A stretch of 64,000 nucleotides of DNA, taken from NCBI RefSeq assembly GCF_030268965.1, contig NZ_BSSE01000010.1, positions 124,001 through 188,000 on the forward strand, given 5' to 3'. The first letter of the stretch is position 1, and every line of letters starts with the position of its first letter. The notes beneath the pieces were generated by a model. That model was not told where the DNA came from and ran no database searches. It saw nothing but the letters and a program-made list of their open reading frames with translations. A program made the position numbers and the translations under genes. Below, in pieces: positions 35,196 through 43,287 of this stretch. This DNA comes from Microtetraspora sp. NBRC 16547. GTDB taxonomy: Bacteria > Actinomycetota > Actinomycetes > Streptosporangiales > Streptosporangiaceae.

Positions 35196-36323
35196 TCACC
35201 GTCCCGCTCTGGGCAGGCCGAGCACGCGCTCGGCGATGACATTGCGCTGGATCTCGTTCGTCCCTGCGTAGATCGGGCCGGCGAGGGAGAAGACGTAGCC
35301 CTCCAGCCACTCGCCGTCGAGCTCACCGTCCGGTCCGAGCAGGTCGAGCGCGGTCTCGTGCAGCGCCACGTCGAGCTCCGACCAGAAGATCTTGTTGATG
35401 CTGGACTCGGCCCCGACGTCCTCGGTGCGCGAGATGGTCTCGAACCCCTTCAGCCGGTACGCACGGGACTTGATCCACGCGTCGGCCACCCGGTCGCGCA
35501 GCGCCGTGTCGGCGGGGTCGGCGCGCTCCTTCCAGAGATCGACCAGGCGGTCGGCGGCGGCCAGGAACCGGCCGGGACTGCGCAGCGTGAGCCCGCGCTC
35601 GTTGCCGGTGGTGCTCATCGCCACCCGCCAGCCCTCACCCGGCGCGCCGATCACGTCGCGGTCGGGCACGAAGACGTCGTCGAAGAACAGCTCGGCGAAG
35701 GCCGGCTTGCCGTCGATGCGGCCGATCGGGCGGCGGGTGACGCCCTTCGCGTCCAGGGGGAACATCAGGTACGTCAGGCCGCGGTGCCGCTGCGCCTCCG
35801 GGTCGGAGCGGAACGGGCCGAAGCCCCAGTCGGCGAAGGCCGCGCGGGAGCTCCACGTCTTCTGGCCGTTGAGCAGCCAGCCGCCGTCCACCCGGGTCGC
35901 GGTGGCGCGCAGGGAGGCCAGGTCGCTGCCCGCGCCCGGCTCCGACCACGCCTGGGCCCAGATCACCTCGCCCGAGGCCATCGACGGCAGTACCCGGTCG
36001 AGCTGCTCGGGCGTGCCGTGGTTGAACAGGGTCGGGGCGAGGAGGTTGATGCCGTTCTGGCTGACCCGGCCCGGAGCCCCGGCCGCGTAGTACTCCTCCT
36101 CGAAGATCAGCCACTCCAGCGGGCTCACGTCCCGCCCGCCGTACCGGGCCGGCCAGGACACGACGGACAGGCGCGCCTCGTGCAGCTCGCGCTCCCAGGC
36201 GCGGTGCGCGGCGAAGCCCTCCTCGACCTCCAGTGAGGGCAGGGGAGTGCCGGGGACGTGCGCGCGCAGCCAGTCCCGGACCTCGGCCCGGAACGGTTCG
36301 ACGGACGACAGGTCAAGATCCAT
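35196..36323 (-). CDS. acyl-CoA dehydrogenase, FadE31-like
   Basis: A 375-residue full-length acyl-CoA dehydrogenase: SWPARYGGRDVSPLEWLIFE, QAWSEPGAGSDLASLRATAT (FAD/substrate loop, about 133-152), GQKTWSSRAAFADWGFG and the C-terminal LAGPIYAGTNEIQRNVIAER. The wording is close to FadE31 of the KstR2 regulon (from memory), which acts late in ring C/D breakdown. Its start overlaps the upstream enoyl-CoA hydratase by 11 bases, and the small fadE follows. FadE30 and one of FadE32/33 are not in the window. Confidence 0.85.
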   Translation of the reverse strand: MDLDLSSVEPFRAEVRDWLRAHVPGTPLPSLEVEEGFAAHRAWERELHEARLSVVSWPARYGGRDVSPLEWLIFEEEYYAAGAPGRVSQNGINLLAPTLFNHGTPEQLDRVLPSMASGEVIWAQAWSEPGAGSDLASLRATATRVDGGWLLNGQKTWSSRAAFADWGFGPFRSDPEAQRHRGLTYLMFPLDAKGVTRRPIGRIDGKPAFAELFFDDVFVPDRDVIGAPGEGWRVAMSTTGNERGLTLRSPGRFLAAADRLVDLWKERADPADTALRDRVADAWIKSRAYRLKGFETISRTEDVGAESSINKIFWSELDVALHETALDLLGPDGELDGEWLEGYVFSLAGPIYAGTNEIQRNVIAERVLGLPRAGR

Positions 36324-37152
36324 CAGCGGCGGCCTTCATGCTCTTGGGGTCCATCCCGGCCAGGGAGTCGGCCGAGGTCTCCGCGTTGTGCGCGTGGGCG
36401 AGGTGATGCAGGCCGAACACCGAGTCCATCCCGGCGTGCATGCCCTGGAGGTCCTCGGCCTGGTTCACGGCCTTCTTCGTCAGCGCGAGCCCGAGGCGCG
36501 GCATGGCGGCGATCCGCTCGGCCAGCGCGAAGGTCTCGGTCTCCAGCTCGTCGCGCGCGACAACGCGGTTGACCATGCCGACCTCGTATGCGCGCCGGGC
36601 GGGCATCCGGTCGCCGGTGTAGAGGAACTCCTTGGCGATCCGCGGCGGCATCACCCACGGGTGGGCGAAGTACTCCACGCCGGGGATGCCCATGCGCACC
36701 ACCGGGTCGGCGAAGAACGCGTCGTCGGAGGCGACGATCAGGTCGCACACCCAGGCGAGCATGAGCCCGCCCGCGATGCAGGCGCCCTGCACCATCGCGA
36801 TCGTCGGCTTGGGGATCTCGCGCCAGCGGCGGCACATGCCGAGGTACACCTCGGACTCGCGGGCGAAGCGGCTCTCGGCGCCCTCCTTGCCCACGTGGTC
36901 CCACCAGAGGCTCGCCCTGCGCTCGAACGTGACGTGCGCGTCCCGTCCCGGCGTGCCGATGTCGTGCCCGGCGGAGAAGTGCCCGCCCTCGCCGGCCAGC
37001 ACGATCACCTTGACCTCGTCGTCGGCGACCGCCCGGTAGAAGGCCTCGTCCAGGGCGTAGGTCATCGCTGAGTTCTGCGCGTTGCGGTACTCCGGGCGGT
37101 TCATGGTGACCACCGCCACCGGCCCGCGCCGCTCGTAGCGCACTACGGTCAT
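36313..37152 (-). CDS. enoyl-CoA hydratase/isomerase family protein
   Basis: A 279-residue crotonase: MNRPEYRNAQNSAMTYALDE, the oxyanion loop EGGHFSAGHDIGTP and GACIAGGLMLAWVCDLIVASDD, then GIPGVEYFAHPW. A long insertion (residues ~75-105) separates the first loop from the core. It begins the operon hydratase-fadE31-small fadE and shares a KstR2-like operator with the divergent ipdF. It probably hydrates a ring-derived enoyl-CoA after FadE31 action (inference from the operon). Confidence 0.85.
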   Translation of the reverse strand: MTVVRYERRGPVAVVTMNRPEYRNAQNSAMTYALDEAFYRAVADDEVKVIVLAGEGGHFSAGHDIGTPGRDAHVTFERRASLWWDHVGKEGAESRFARESEVYLGMCRRWREIPKPTIAMVQGACIAGGLMLAWVCDLIVASDDAFFADPVVRMGIPGVEYFAHPWVMPPRIAKEFLYTGDRMPARRAYEVGMVNRVVARDELETETFALAERIAAMPRLGLALTKKAVNQAEDLQGMHAGMDSVFGLHHLAHAHNAETSADSLAGMDPKSMKAAADGS

Positions 37153-37172
37153 CGGGACCCCTCATTCTTTCT

Positions 37173-37186
37173 AACAATTGTTTGGT
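37173..37186. promoter_or_regulatory. KstR2-like operator between the hydratase operon and ipdF
   Basis: AACAATTGTTTGGT agrees with AnCAAGnnCTTGnT except at the two inner G/C positions and differs from the copy at 29516 by one base. It lies 20 bases before the minus-strand start and 38 before ipdF, so one repressor could control both directions, including kstR2 itself two genes on. Confidence 0.78.
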
Positions 37187-37224
37187 AGGGTAACCCATGT
37201 GAAGCTCAGTGAGGAGGGCCGGGG

Positions 37225-38001
37225 ATGAAGCCGTCTTATGTTCCGGGCCACGGTCTGCTCCGTGACCGGGTGGCGGTGGTGACCGCGGCCGCCGGCACCG
37301 GCATCGGCGGCGCCTGCGCCCGCCGGATGCTGGAGGAGGGCGCCCGCGTGGTGATCAGCGACGCCCACGAGCGGCGGCTGTCGGAAAGCCTCGCCGCCCT
37401 GGAGAAGGAGTTCGATCCCGCCTCGGTGACCGCGGTGCCGTGCGACGTGACCTCGGAGGAGCAGGTGCGGAATCTGTTCGCGGTCGCGGAGGAGCGTTTC
37501 GGCCCGGCCGACGTGGTCGTCAACAACGCCGGCCTCGGCGGCACGGCGAAGCTCGTCGAGATGACCGACGAGCAGTGGAGCCGGGTGCTCGACGTGACGC
37601 TGACCGGCACCATGCGCTGCACCCGTGCCGCGCTGGCGCGGATGCAGCCGCGAGAGCGCGGCGTGATCGTGAACAACGCCTCCGTGATCGGCTGGCGGGC
37701 CCAGGAGGGCCAGGCGCACTACGCGGCGGCCAAGGCCGGCGTCATGGCGCTGACGCGGTGCGCCGCGATCGAGGCCGCGCCGTACGGGGTGCGCGTCAAC
37801 GCGGTGGCGCCCTCCCTCGCCATGCACCCCCACCTGGCCAAGGTGACCACGGAGGAGCTGCTCGACGAGCTCACCAGGCGCGAGGCGTTCGGCCGGTACG
37901 CCGAGCCGTGGGAGGTCGCCAACGTGATGGTCTTCCTCGCGAGCGACTACTCCTCGTACATGACCGGAGAGGTCGTCTCCGTGTCCAGTCAGCATCCGTG
38001 A
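37225..38001 (+). CDS. ipdF: IpdF-like short-chain dehydrogenase
   Basis: A 258-residue SDR: AAAGTGIGGACARRM cofactor loop, VVISDAHERRL after beta-2, NNAGLGGTAKLVEMTDEQW, VNNASVIGWRAQEGQAHYAAAKAG with the Ser/Tyr/Lys triad, and the ending SDYSSYMTGEVVSVSSQHP. This is a close match to mycobacterial Rv3559c (IpdF), which oxidises the ring 5-hydroxyl to yield the HIEC-CoA that EchA20 opens. GAGGAGG precedes the ATG. kstR2 and fadA6 follow in the same direction. Confidence 0.9.
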   Translation: MKPSYVPGHGLLRDRVAVVTAAAGTGIGGACARRMLEEGARVVISDAHERRLSESLAALEKEFDPASVTAVPCDVTSEEQVRNLFAVAEERFGPADVVVNNAGLGGTAKLVEMTDEQWSRVLDVTLTGTMRCTRAALARMQPRERGVIVNNASVIGWRAQEGQAHYAAAKAGVMALTRCAAIEAAPYGVRVNAVAPSLAMHPHLAKVTTEELLDELTRREAFGRYAEPWEVANVMVFLASDYSSYMTGEVVSVSSQHP

Positions 38002-38041
38002 CCGGCATCCCCGAGCAGCGCACCGAAAGGTCTCCCGTTCC

Positions 38042-38668
38042 ATGAGTCCACGTCGCCGAGACTCCGAGAGCACCGCGGCCGCACGGGCCGAGCGGCGGGC
38101 CGAGCTGCTCGCCGCGGCGGCCGAGGTCTTCGCCTCGCGGGGATACGCGGTCACGACCGTCCGTGAGGTGGCCGACGCGGCGGGCATTCTCGGCGGCAGC
38201 CTCTACTACCACTTCGACTCCAAGGAGTCGATGGCGGACGAGATCCTGTCGGCTTTCCTCGCCGACATGTGGGCGGTCTACGAGGAGGTGCTCGGCTCCG
38301 GCCGCGGCGCCCGCGACACCTTCCGGGCGCTGATCGGCGCGTCGTTCCAGACGATCCACCGCCATCGCCCAGCAGTCGTGATTTATCAGAACGAATCAAA
38401 ACACCTCGCGACAAATCCGCGTTTCTCGTACCTGCTGGACAGCCAGCGGCGGTTCAGGGAGGTGTGGTTGTCGGTGCTGGACCGGGGCGTCATGGACGGC
38501 GAGCTCCGCGCCGACCTCGACACCGGCCTCATCTACCGGTTCATCCGCGACACCGTCTGGGTGGCCGCGAGCTGGTACCGGAGCGACGGCCCGCTGTCCG
38601 CGGACGAGATCGCCAGGCAGTACCTCGCGATGGTCCTGGAAGGGATCCTTCAACCAAAGGAGTTCTGA
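38042..38668 (+). CDS. kstR2: KstR2, TetR-family repressor of ring C/D genes
   Basis: A 208-residue TetR regulator. The N-terminal HTH (FASRGYAVTTVREVADAAGI, then GGSLYYHFDSKESM) and the ligand domain YQNESKHLATNPRFSYLLDS match KstR2, which is released by HIP-CoA-type ligands. It lies between ipdF and fadA6 as in mycobacteria, and its operon carries a KstR2-like operator, indicating autoregulation. GAAAGG precedes the ATG, and the stop overlaps the fadA6 start. Confidence 0.9.
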   Translation: MSPRRRDSESTAAARAERRAELLAAAAEVFASRGYAVTTVREVADAAGILGGSLYYHFDSKESMADEILSAFLADMWAVYEEVLGSGRGARDTFRALIGASFQTIHRHRPAVVIYQNESKHLATNPRFSYLLDSQRRFREVWLSVLDRGVMDGELRADLDTGLIYRFIRDTVWVAASWYRSDGPLSADEIARQYLAMVLEGILQPKEF

Positions 38669-39825
38669 TGGCGGAGGCATACATCGTCGAATCGGTGCGC
38701 ACTCCCGTGGGCAAGCGGGGCGGCGGCCTGTCCGGCGTGCACCCGGCCGATCTCGGCGCGCACGCGCTGAACGCGCTGATGGCCCGTTCCGGAGTGGACC
38801 CGTCGGCCGTGGAGGACGTGGTCTTCGGGTGCCTCGACACCGTCGGCCCGCAGGCCGGCGACATCGCGCGCACCTGCTGGCTGGCCGCCGGGCTGCCCGA
38901 GGAGGTGCCCGGCGTCACCGTCGACCGGCAGTGCGGCTCGTCCCAGCAGGCGCTGCACTTCGCCGCGCAGGCCGTCATGTCCGGCACCTCCGACCTCGTG
39001 GTCGCGGGCGGCGTGCAGAACATGTCGCAGATCCCCATCGCCTTCGCCTCGCGCGGCGCCGCCGACTCCCTCGGCTTCACCGAGGGCCCGTACGTCGGCT
39101 CGCACGGCTGGCAGGCCAGGTACGGCAGGCAGGACGTGTCGCAGTTCCGCGGCGCCGAGATGATCGCCCGTGACTGGGACATCTCCCGCGAGGACATGGA
39201 GCATTTCGCCTACCAGTCGCACCGGCGCGCGATCCGGGCCATCGACGAGGGCCGCTTCGCCAGGGAGATCGAGCCGATCGAGGGCGTCGAGCACGACGAG
39301 GGCCCGCGCCGCGACACCACGCTCGAGAAGATGGCCGGGCTGAAGACCCTGGAGGAGGGCGGGCGGCTCACCGCCGCGGTCGCCTCGCAGATCTCCGACG
39401 GCGCCGCCGCCCTCCTCATCGCCTCCGAGGAGGCGGTGCGGACGCACGGCCTGCGGCCCCGCGCCCGCATCCACCACCTCTCCGCGCGCGGCGAGGACCC
39501 CATCCGGATGCTGTCCGCGCCGATCCCCGCCACGGCGTACGCGCTGAAGAAGACCGGCATGCAGATCGGCGACATGGACCTGGTCGAGATCAACGAGGCG
39601 TTCGCCTCGGTCGTGCTGGCCTGGCTGAAGGAGACCGGCGCCGACCCCGAGCGGGTCAACGTCAACGGCGGCGCCATCGCCCTCGGCCACCCCCTCGGCG
39701 CCACCGGAGCCCGGCTGATGATCAGCCTGCTCCACGAGCTGGAGCGCACCGGTGGCCGCTACGGCCTGCAGACCATGTGCGAGGGCGGCGGCCAGGCGAA
39801 CGTCACGATCATCGAACGCCTCTGA
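38668..39825 (+). CDS. fadA6: FadA6-like thiolase
   Basis: A 385-residue thiolase with the acyl-enzyme Cys in VDRQCGSSQQALHFAAQAV (about residue 91), NEAFASVVLAWLKE and [18 protein letters not shown] with the catalytic His, and the final Cys in TMCEGGGQAN. Length and wording fit FadA6, which thiolytically cleaves the ring-opened MOODA-CoA product of IpdAB. AGGAG precedes an ATG overlapping the kstR2 stop. Confidence 0.92.
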   Translation: MAEAYIVESVRTPVGKRGGGLSGVHPADLGAHALNALMARSGVDPSAVEDVVFGCLDTVGPQAGDIARTCWLAAGLPEEVPGVTVDRQCGSSQQALHFAAQAVMSGTSDLVVAGGVQNMSQIPIAFASRGAADSLGFTEGPYVGSHGWQARYGRQDVSQFRGAEMIARDWDISREDMEHFAYQSHRRAIRAIDEGRFAREIEPIEGVEHDEGPRRDTTLEKMAGLKTLEEGGRLTAAVASQISDGAAALLIASEEAVRTHGLRPRARIHHLSARGEDPIRMLSAPIPATAYALKKTGMQIGDMDLVEINEAFASVVLAWLKETGADPERVNVNGGAIALGHPLGATGARLMISLLHELERTGGRYGLQTMCEGGGQANVTIIERL

Positions 39826-39888
39826 TCAGCGTTTTCCGGCCGCCGCACCCCGCCGCCGCACCCCGCCGCTCGCCCCGGCGTACGGGGA

Positions 39889-41376
39889 CTACCGGGCCTG
39901 CGGCGGCCGGTAGAGGTACCACCGCTGGCCGTCCACCGTGATGAGGGGCACGCGGTGCCAGATCGAGAGGAACGCGGCCGGCGTGTCCTTCCTGTTGCTC
40001 AGGACGCCGACCCACTCGCCGCGGGTGAGCGCGGCGTCGATCTGCCGGGGAAGCTCGTACCCGCCGTAGTTCGTGGTGATCCCGACCATGCCGCAGCCGC
40101 TCAGGTAGCCGACCTGGATGGCCGCGTGGCCGTAAAGGAAGCACGGCCGGGTGATGCCGTGACCGCGCAACGCCTCGGCGGCGAGGCGGTCGGGCTCCCG
40201 GGCGGCGCCCTCGATCTCGGCCCGCTCGAGCAGTGTGCCTCCCTGGAGCGCGAAGAACGCGACCATCGCGACGGCGACCAGAACGCGCCCCACGCGCGCC
40301 CGCGCCACCGACGCCAGGCCGCAGGCCACGGGCAGGGCGAGCAGGGCGTAGGCCGGCAGCAGGAACCGCGGCGCGGCGTACCCGATCGTGAAGATGTACG
40401 ACAGCGCGAGCGCGGCTCCGGAGGCGGTGGCGATGAGCAGCGGCCGCCGCCGCGCCGGCTTGCGGACGGCCCACAGGCCGACAGCGGCGAGGACCGGGAT
40501 GGCGGCGAACCAGGCGACGTGCGCGAGCGGGATGTCACCGCACGGGTGGCCGAAGCGGCACAGGATGGGCCCGTCCAGGGCCCGCAGGTGCTCGCCCAGG
40601 CTGAAGTGGAGCCCGGCCTCGTTCTTCGCGCCCGCCGCGGACAGCCGCGCGAACGGGCCGCCGTACTTCAGCGCCGCCTCGGCGAACCACTCGCCCCAGC
40701 CGACGACCAGCCCCGCGACGACTGCGACGACCGCGCGGAAGCGCCTGGTCACCAGCCCGTACCCCACGAGGGGGAGCGCCAGCCAGGACGCGTCCGTGGG
40801 GCGGACCAGCGACGCGATGGCGAAGGCGACGACGATCCCCACGAGGGACCACTTCCGCTTGTACAGGCTGAACAGGCCCGCGCCGGCCACCGCGCAGAAG
40901 GCGACCCAGATGTTCGGCATCGCCTCGCTGCCGTAGAACAGCGACGTCCATAGCCCCGCGAACAGGGCGGCGGCCGCGGGAACGGCGGCGCCCGGGCGCA
41001 ACCGCACCCAGGGGTAGTAGGCGAGGAACAGCCCGAGGCCCGACAGCAGGCTGAGATAGACGCGGATGACGATGACCGACGAGGTGAACAAGGTCACCGG
41101 CGCGACCAGCAGGGGGACGCCCCGGGCGCGCGGCGCGCTGAACCAGGCCGGGGGGAGGCCAGGGGTGACCTGGCTAACGTAGATGCTCTCGTCCCACCCC
41201 AGCCCGACCCGGGCCGTCACCAGGAGCTGGACCGCCGAGTAGCAGGCGGCCACCACGGCGAGCGCCAGGTACCAGCGGCGCGAGGCCATCCAGCGCTTGA
41301 CGCCCTTCTTGGAGGACAGCTCCGGCGCTCGCAGGGAGGCGCCACCCCGTGTGGCGGTCTCCGTAAGCTGATTCAT
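39889..41376 (-). CDS. polytopic membrane protein, GT-C glycosyltransferase-like
   Basis: A 495-residue protein with about 10-12 membrane spans. The first extracytoplasmic loop has GLGWDESIYVSQVTPGLPPA, with the Asp-Glu pair typical of GT39/ArnT-like enzymes that use lipid-linked sugars; the C-terminal ~90 residues (CFLYGHAAIQVGYLSG) form a soluble extracytoplasmic tail. GGGGAG precedes the ATG at 41376. Donor and acceptor are unknown. It is not obviously linked to either the steroid or the hydrogenase genes. Confidence 0.7.
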   Translation of the reverse strand: MNQLTETATRGGASLRAPELSSKKGVKRWMASRRWYLALAVVAACYSAVQLLVTARVGLGWDESIYVSQVTPGLPPAWFSAPRARGVPLLVAPVTLFTSSVIVIRVYLSLLSGLGLFLAYYPWVRLRPGAAVPAAAALFAGLWTSLFYGSEAMPNIWVAFCAVAGAGLFSLYKRKWSLVGIVVAFAIASLVRPTDASWLALPLVGYGLVTRRFRAVVAVVAGLVVGWGEWFAEAALKYGGPFARLSAAGAKNEAGLHFSLGEHLRALDGPILCRFGHPCGDIPLAHVAWFAAIPVLAAVGLWAVRKPARRRPLLIATASGAALALSYIFTIGYAAPRFLLPAYALLALPVACGLASVARARVGRVLVAVAMVAFFALQGGTLLERAEIEGAAREPDRLAAEALRGHGITRPCFLYGHAAIQVGYLSGCGMVGITTNYGGYELPRQIDAALTRGEWVGVLSNRKDTPAAFLSIWHRVPLITVDGQRWYLYRPPQAR

Positions 41377-41402
41377 CGTATTTCTCCCCGTCACAACCGG
41401 CA

Positions 41403-41417
41403 CAGGTGTCACACCTG
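41403..41417 (-). promoter_or_regulatory. 15-bp palindrome in the leader of the membrane-protein gene
   Basis: Perfect 7-bp arms CAGGTGT and ACACCTG with a one-base centre, 27 bases before the ATG. It may be an operator or a leader hairpin. Confidence 0.4.
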
Positions 41418-41760
41418 GCTCGGCGGAATCATCTGCGCCAGATTAGTTAGCGCATATTCAGCAGTCGTCGAGCATCAAGTAAAGGCAGGTTTAACTCCGC
41501 TCCGGCTGGTTACGAACGGCATTTTTCGGGCATCCCGCCGCGCTCACTCATCCCGCGCTCTCGAAATCGCCTTTTCGGCGTGCTCGCGTTGCCGCCTATT
41601 TGCGCAATGGCGGTGAGGCTCTGGGGAAAGGATGTGAATCCGGATATGTCGCAGGGCGTGCGAGGGTGTGCCCATACGGGTATCCACACGCCGAATCCCG
41701 GAATTCCCATCCCGCTCGCATTCCCGAACGGCTCCTCAGCTGTACGAAACGAGTCGTCAG

Positions 41761-41846
41761 CGGAACGAGCAGTCGGGACGAGCCGCGGAAACGCGGCCGG
41801 GAACGAGCAGCGGGGAACGAGCAGCCGGAACGAACAGCCAGAACGG
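41761..41846. repeat. degenerate ~14-bp tandem repeats upstream of padR
   Basis: Units resembling GGGAACGAGCAGCC recur about six times with 11-14 base spacing (clear copies at 41761, 41799, 41813 and 41827). The last copy ends about ten bases before the GTG start. They may be an operator array or a minisatellite. Confidence 0.65.
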
Positions 41847-41855
41847 TGGTCCGGA

Positions 41856-42245
41856 GTGAGCGGTTTCGAACCGAGGAACCTACTGAGCTCCTGCCTGCTT
41901 CTGCTCCTCGGTGAGCGCCCCGACCACGGCTACGAACTGGTCCAGCGGCTACGCCCCCTCGGCATCACCGACGGTGACACCAGCACCGTCTATCGCACGC
42001 TGCGCTCGCTGGAGCACCACGGTTGCCTGTGCTCCGACTGGGCGCCCTCCGGCGCCGGCCCGGCGCGGCGCATCTACCGGATCACCGCCAAGGGGCGGGC
42101 GGAGCTGCTGAGCTGGCTGGGCACGCTGGAGGAGACGCGCAGGAGGCTCGACTACTACATGCGCCGGCTGGCGCCGCTCATCGAGAACCGCCGCCCGGCC
42201 GCCGAGGGCGCGGCCCGCGAGCCCGACGAGGACAGGTCCTGCTGA
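41856..42245 (+). CDS. PadR-family transcriptional regulator
   Basis: A 129-residue PadR-like regulator: a winged helix with LSSCLLLLLGERPDHGYELVQ, then DGDTSTVYRTLRSLEHHGCL and RIYRITAKGRAELLSWLGTLEE, ending in a helical dimerisation arm. The GTG at 41856 lacks a good ribosome site, but no better start near the HTH exists. It converges on the hydrogenase cluster and is the only regulator gene beside it, so control of the hydrogenase is possible but not shown. Confidence 0.8.
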   Translation: MSGFEPRNLLSSCLLLLLGERPDHGYELVQRLRPLGITDGDTSTVYRTLRSLEHHGCLCSDWAPSGAGPARRIYRITAKGRAELLSWLGTLEETRRRLDYYMRRLAPLIENRRPAAEGAAREPDEDRSC

Positions 42246-42264
42246 AGCGCGTGCCCCGGGCGCG

Positions 42265-42372
42265 CTACATGCGCCTCATCCTGAGGTAGCGGCGGATGTC
42301 CGGCCACATCATGACGAGCAGCGCCGCCGCGGCGCAGGCCAGGACCACGGCGGTCACCTTGAGCTTCTTCAT
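42265..42372 (-). CDS. DUF6893-type 35-residue membrane peptide
   Basis: A short gene too small for routine ORF calling. Its product starts MKKLKVTAVVLACAAA, has one transmembrane helix (about residues 5-22) and a basic tail ending RRYLRMRRM. This pattern matches a small family (DUF6893) found in streptomycete-type hydrogenase clusters. GGAG lies nine bases before the ATG. It follows the maturation protease in the same direction and may help anchor the otherwise soluble enzyme (inference). Confidence 0.75.
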   Translation of the reverse strand: MKKLKVTAVVLACAAAALLVMMWPDIRRYLRMRRM

Positions 42373-42414
42373 CGCCGCATACTCCGTTCCTCCGGGTGCT
42401 CTCCCGGATGTCCG

Positions 42415-43287
42415 TCACGAACCAGCAGAACCAGGCCCGCCGCACTCCGCGATCAGATCTGCGACCAACGAGACGACGAAGCGCGCGGCGTCGCCGACCA
42501 CCGCCCGCACCGGGGCGCTGAGCTCGACCAGCACGTCCTCGTCGGGCGTACCCCGCAGCACCGTCGCCGGTTCGCAGCACAGGATGAGGACGCGCGGAGG
42601 AATCCGGCCGAGCTCCCGGGCGAGGCGCAGGACCTGCACCGGGTCCATGCCGTGCGTCTCCACCGGCACGCCCCGCTCGTCGGCGAGACGTGGTTCGAGA
42701 AGGGTGAGCGTCCCCGGGCGCTCACCGCGCTGCGCGGCGTCCACGAACAGCACGGCGGCGTAGTCCCGTTGCAGCGCGTAGGCCAGATCCATCCCGCGGA
42801 TCCCGAAGTCGACGACGTCCACGCCCGGGGGCAGCTCGGGCACCTCGGGCGGCCGGGCCTGCTCCAGGCGGCGGACGACCTCGACGCCGAAGCCGTCGTC
42901 GCCGAGGAAGATGTTGCCGATCCCGGCGACGAGGACGCGGACCGGCCGCTCGGCGCCGGAGTCGGCGGCGAGCGGTTCGACCTCGTCGGCCGTGTAGAAG
43001 AAGCGGTGGCCGGGCAGCCGCGCCTCCCCGAGGTCGCGGCCGGGATCGTCCTCCAGGGTGACCGCGAGATGCGGCGTGCCCTCGTCGTCCTGCTCGACCG
43101 CCTCCACGACGGCGATCCGCCCGTCGAGCGCGAGGTCGAAGATGTCCGCGCGGGACGGCTGGGACCCCTGTCGTGACCCCAGCCGCGGCCGGAGCCGGAC
43201 CCGGCTGCCGGGGCCGACGGGCACGCCGTCCACGACCACCGTGTCCGGCCCCCGCCCTTCCATGCGCGTCCAGAAGTTCATGTTCAC
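42415..43287 (-). CDS. hydrogenase maturation protease with extra N-terminal domain
   Basis: A 290-residue protein. Residues ~114-285 are a HyaD/HybD-type endopeptidase: VLVAGIGNIFLGDDGFGVEV, VDFGIRGMDLAYALQ, ETHGMDPVQVL and LILCCEPATV, with acidic and His residues suited to nickel recognition. It should remove the C-terminal peptide of the large subunit after Ni insertion. Residues 1-110 (VDGVPVGPGSRVRLRPRLGS, then ADIFDLALDGRIAVVEAVEQ) form a second, uncharacterised domain. GTG 43287 overlaps the previous stop; ATG 43281 is an alternative. Confidence 0.85.
   Translation of the reverse strand: MNMNFWTRMEGRGPDTVVVDGVPVGPGSRVRLRPRLGSRQGSQPSRADIFDLALDGRIAVVEAVEQDDEGTPHLAVTLEDDPGRDLGEARLPGHRFFYTADEVEPLAADSGAERPVRVLVAGIGNIFLGDDGFGVEVVRRLEQARPPEVPELPPGVDVVDFGIRGMDLAYALQRDYAAVLFVDAAQRGERPGTLTLLEPRLADERGVPVETHGMDPVQVLRLARELGRIPPRVLILCCEPATVLRGTPDEDVLVELSAPVRAVVGDAARFVVSLVADLIAECGGPGSAGS

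Larger units (their letters stand above)
41377..41855. other. intergenic region between divergent membrane-protein and padR genes
   Basis: About 480 bases. The first ~140 are relatively A+T-rich and probably carry the membrane-protein promoter; on the minus strand TTGATG and TATGCG are a plausible pair. The last ~100 bases hold a degenerate tandem repeat. The frame upstream of padR is open, but I see no conserved protein in it. Confidence 0.5.

Noticed and set aside
41761-41846. CRISPR array
   Set aside because: Units are ~14 bp, contiguous and degenerate, without unique spacers; no cas genes are present.
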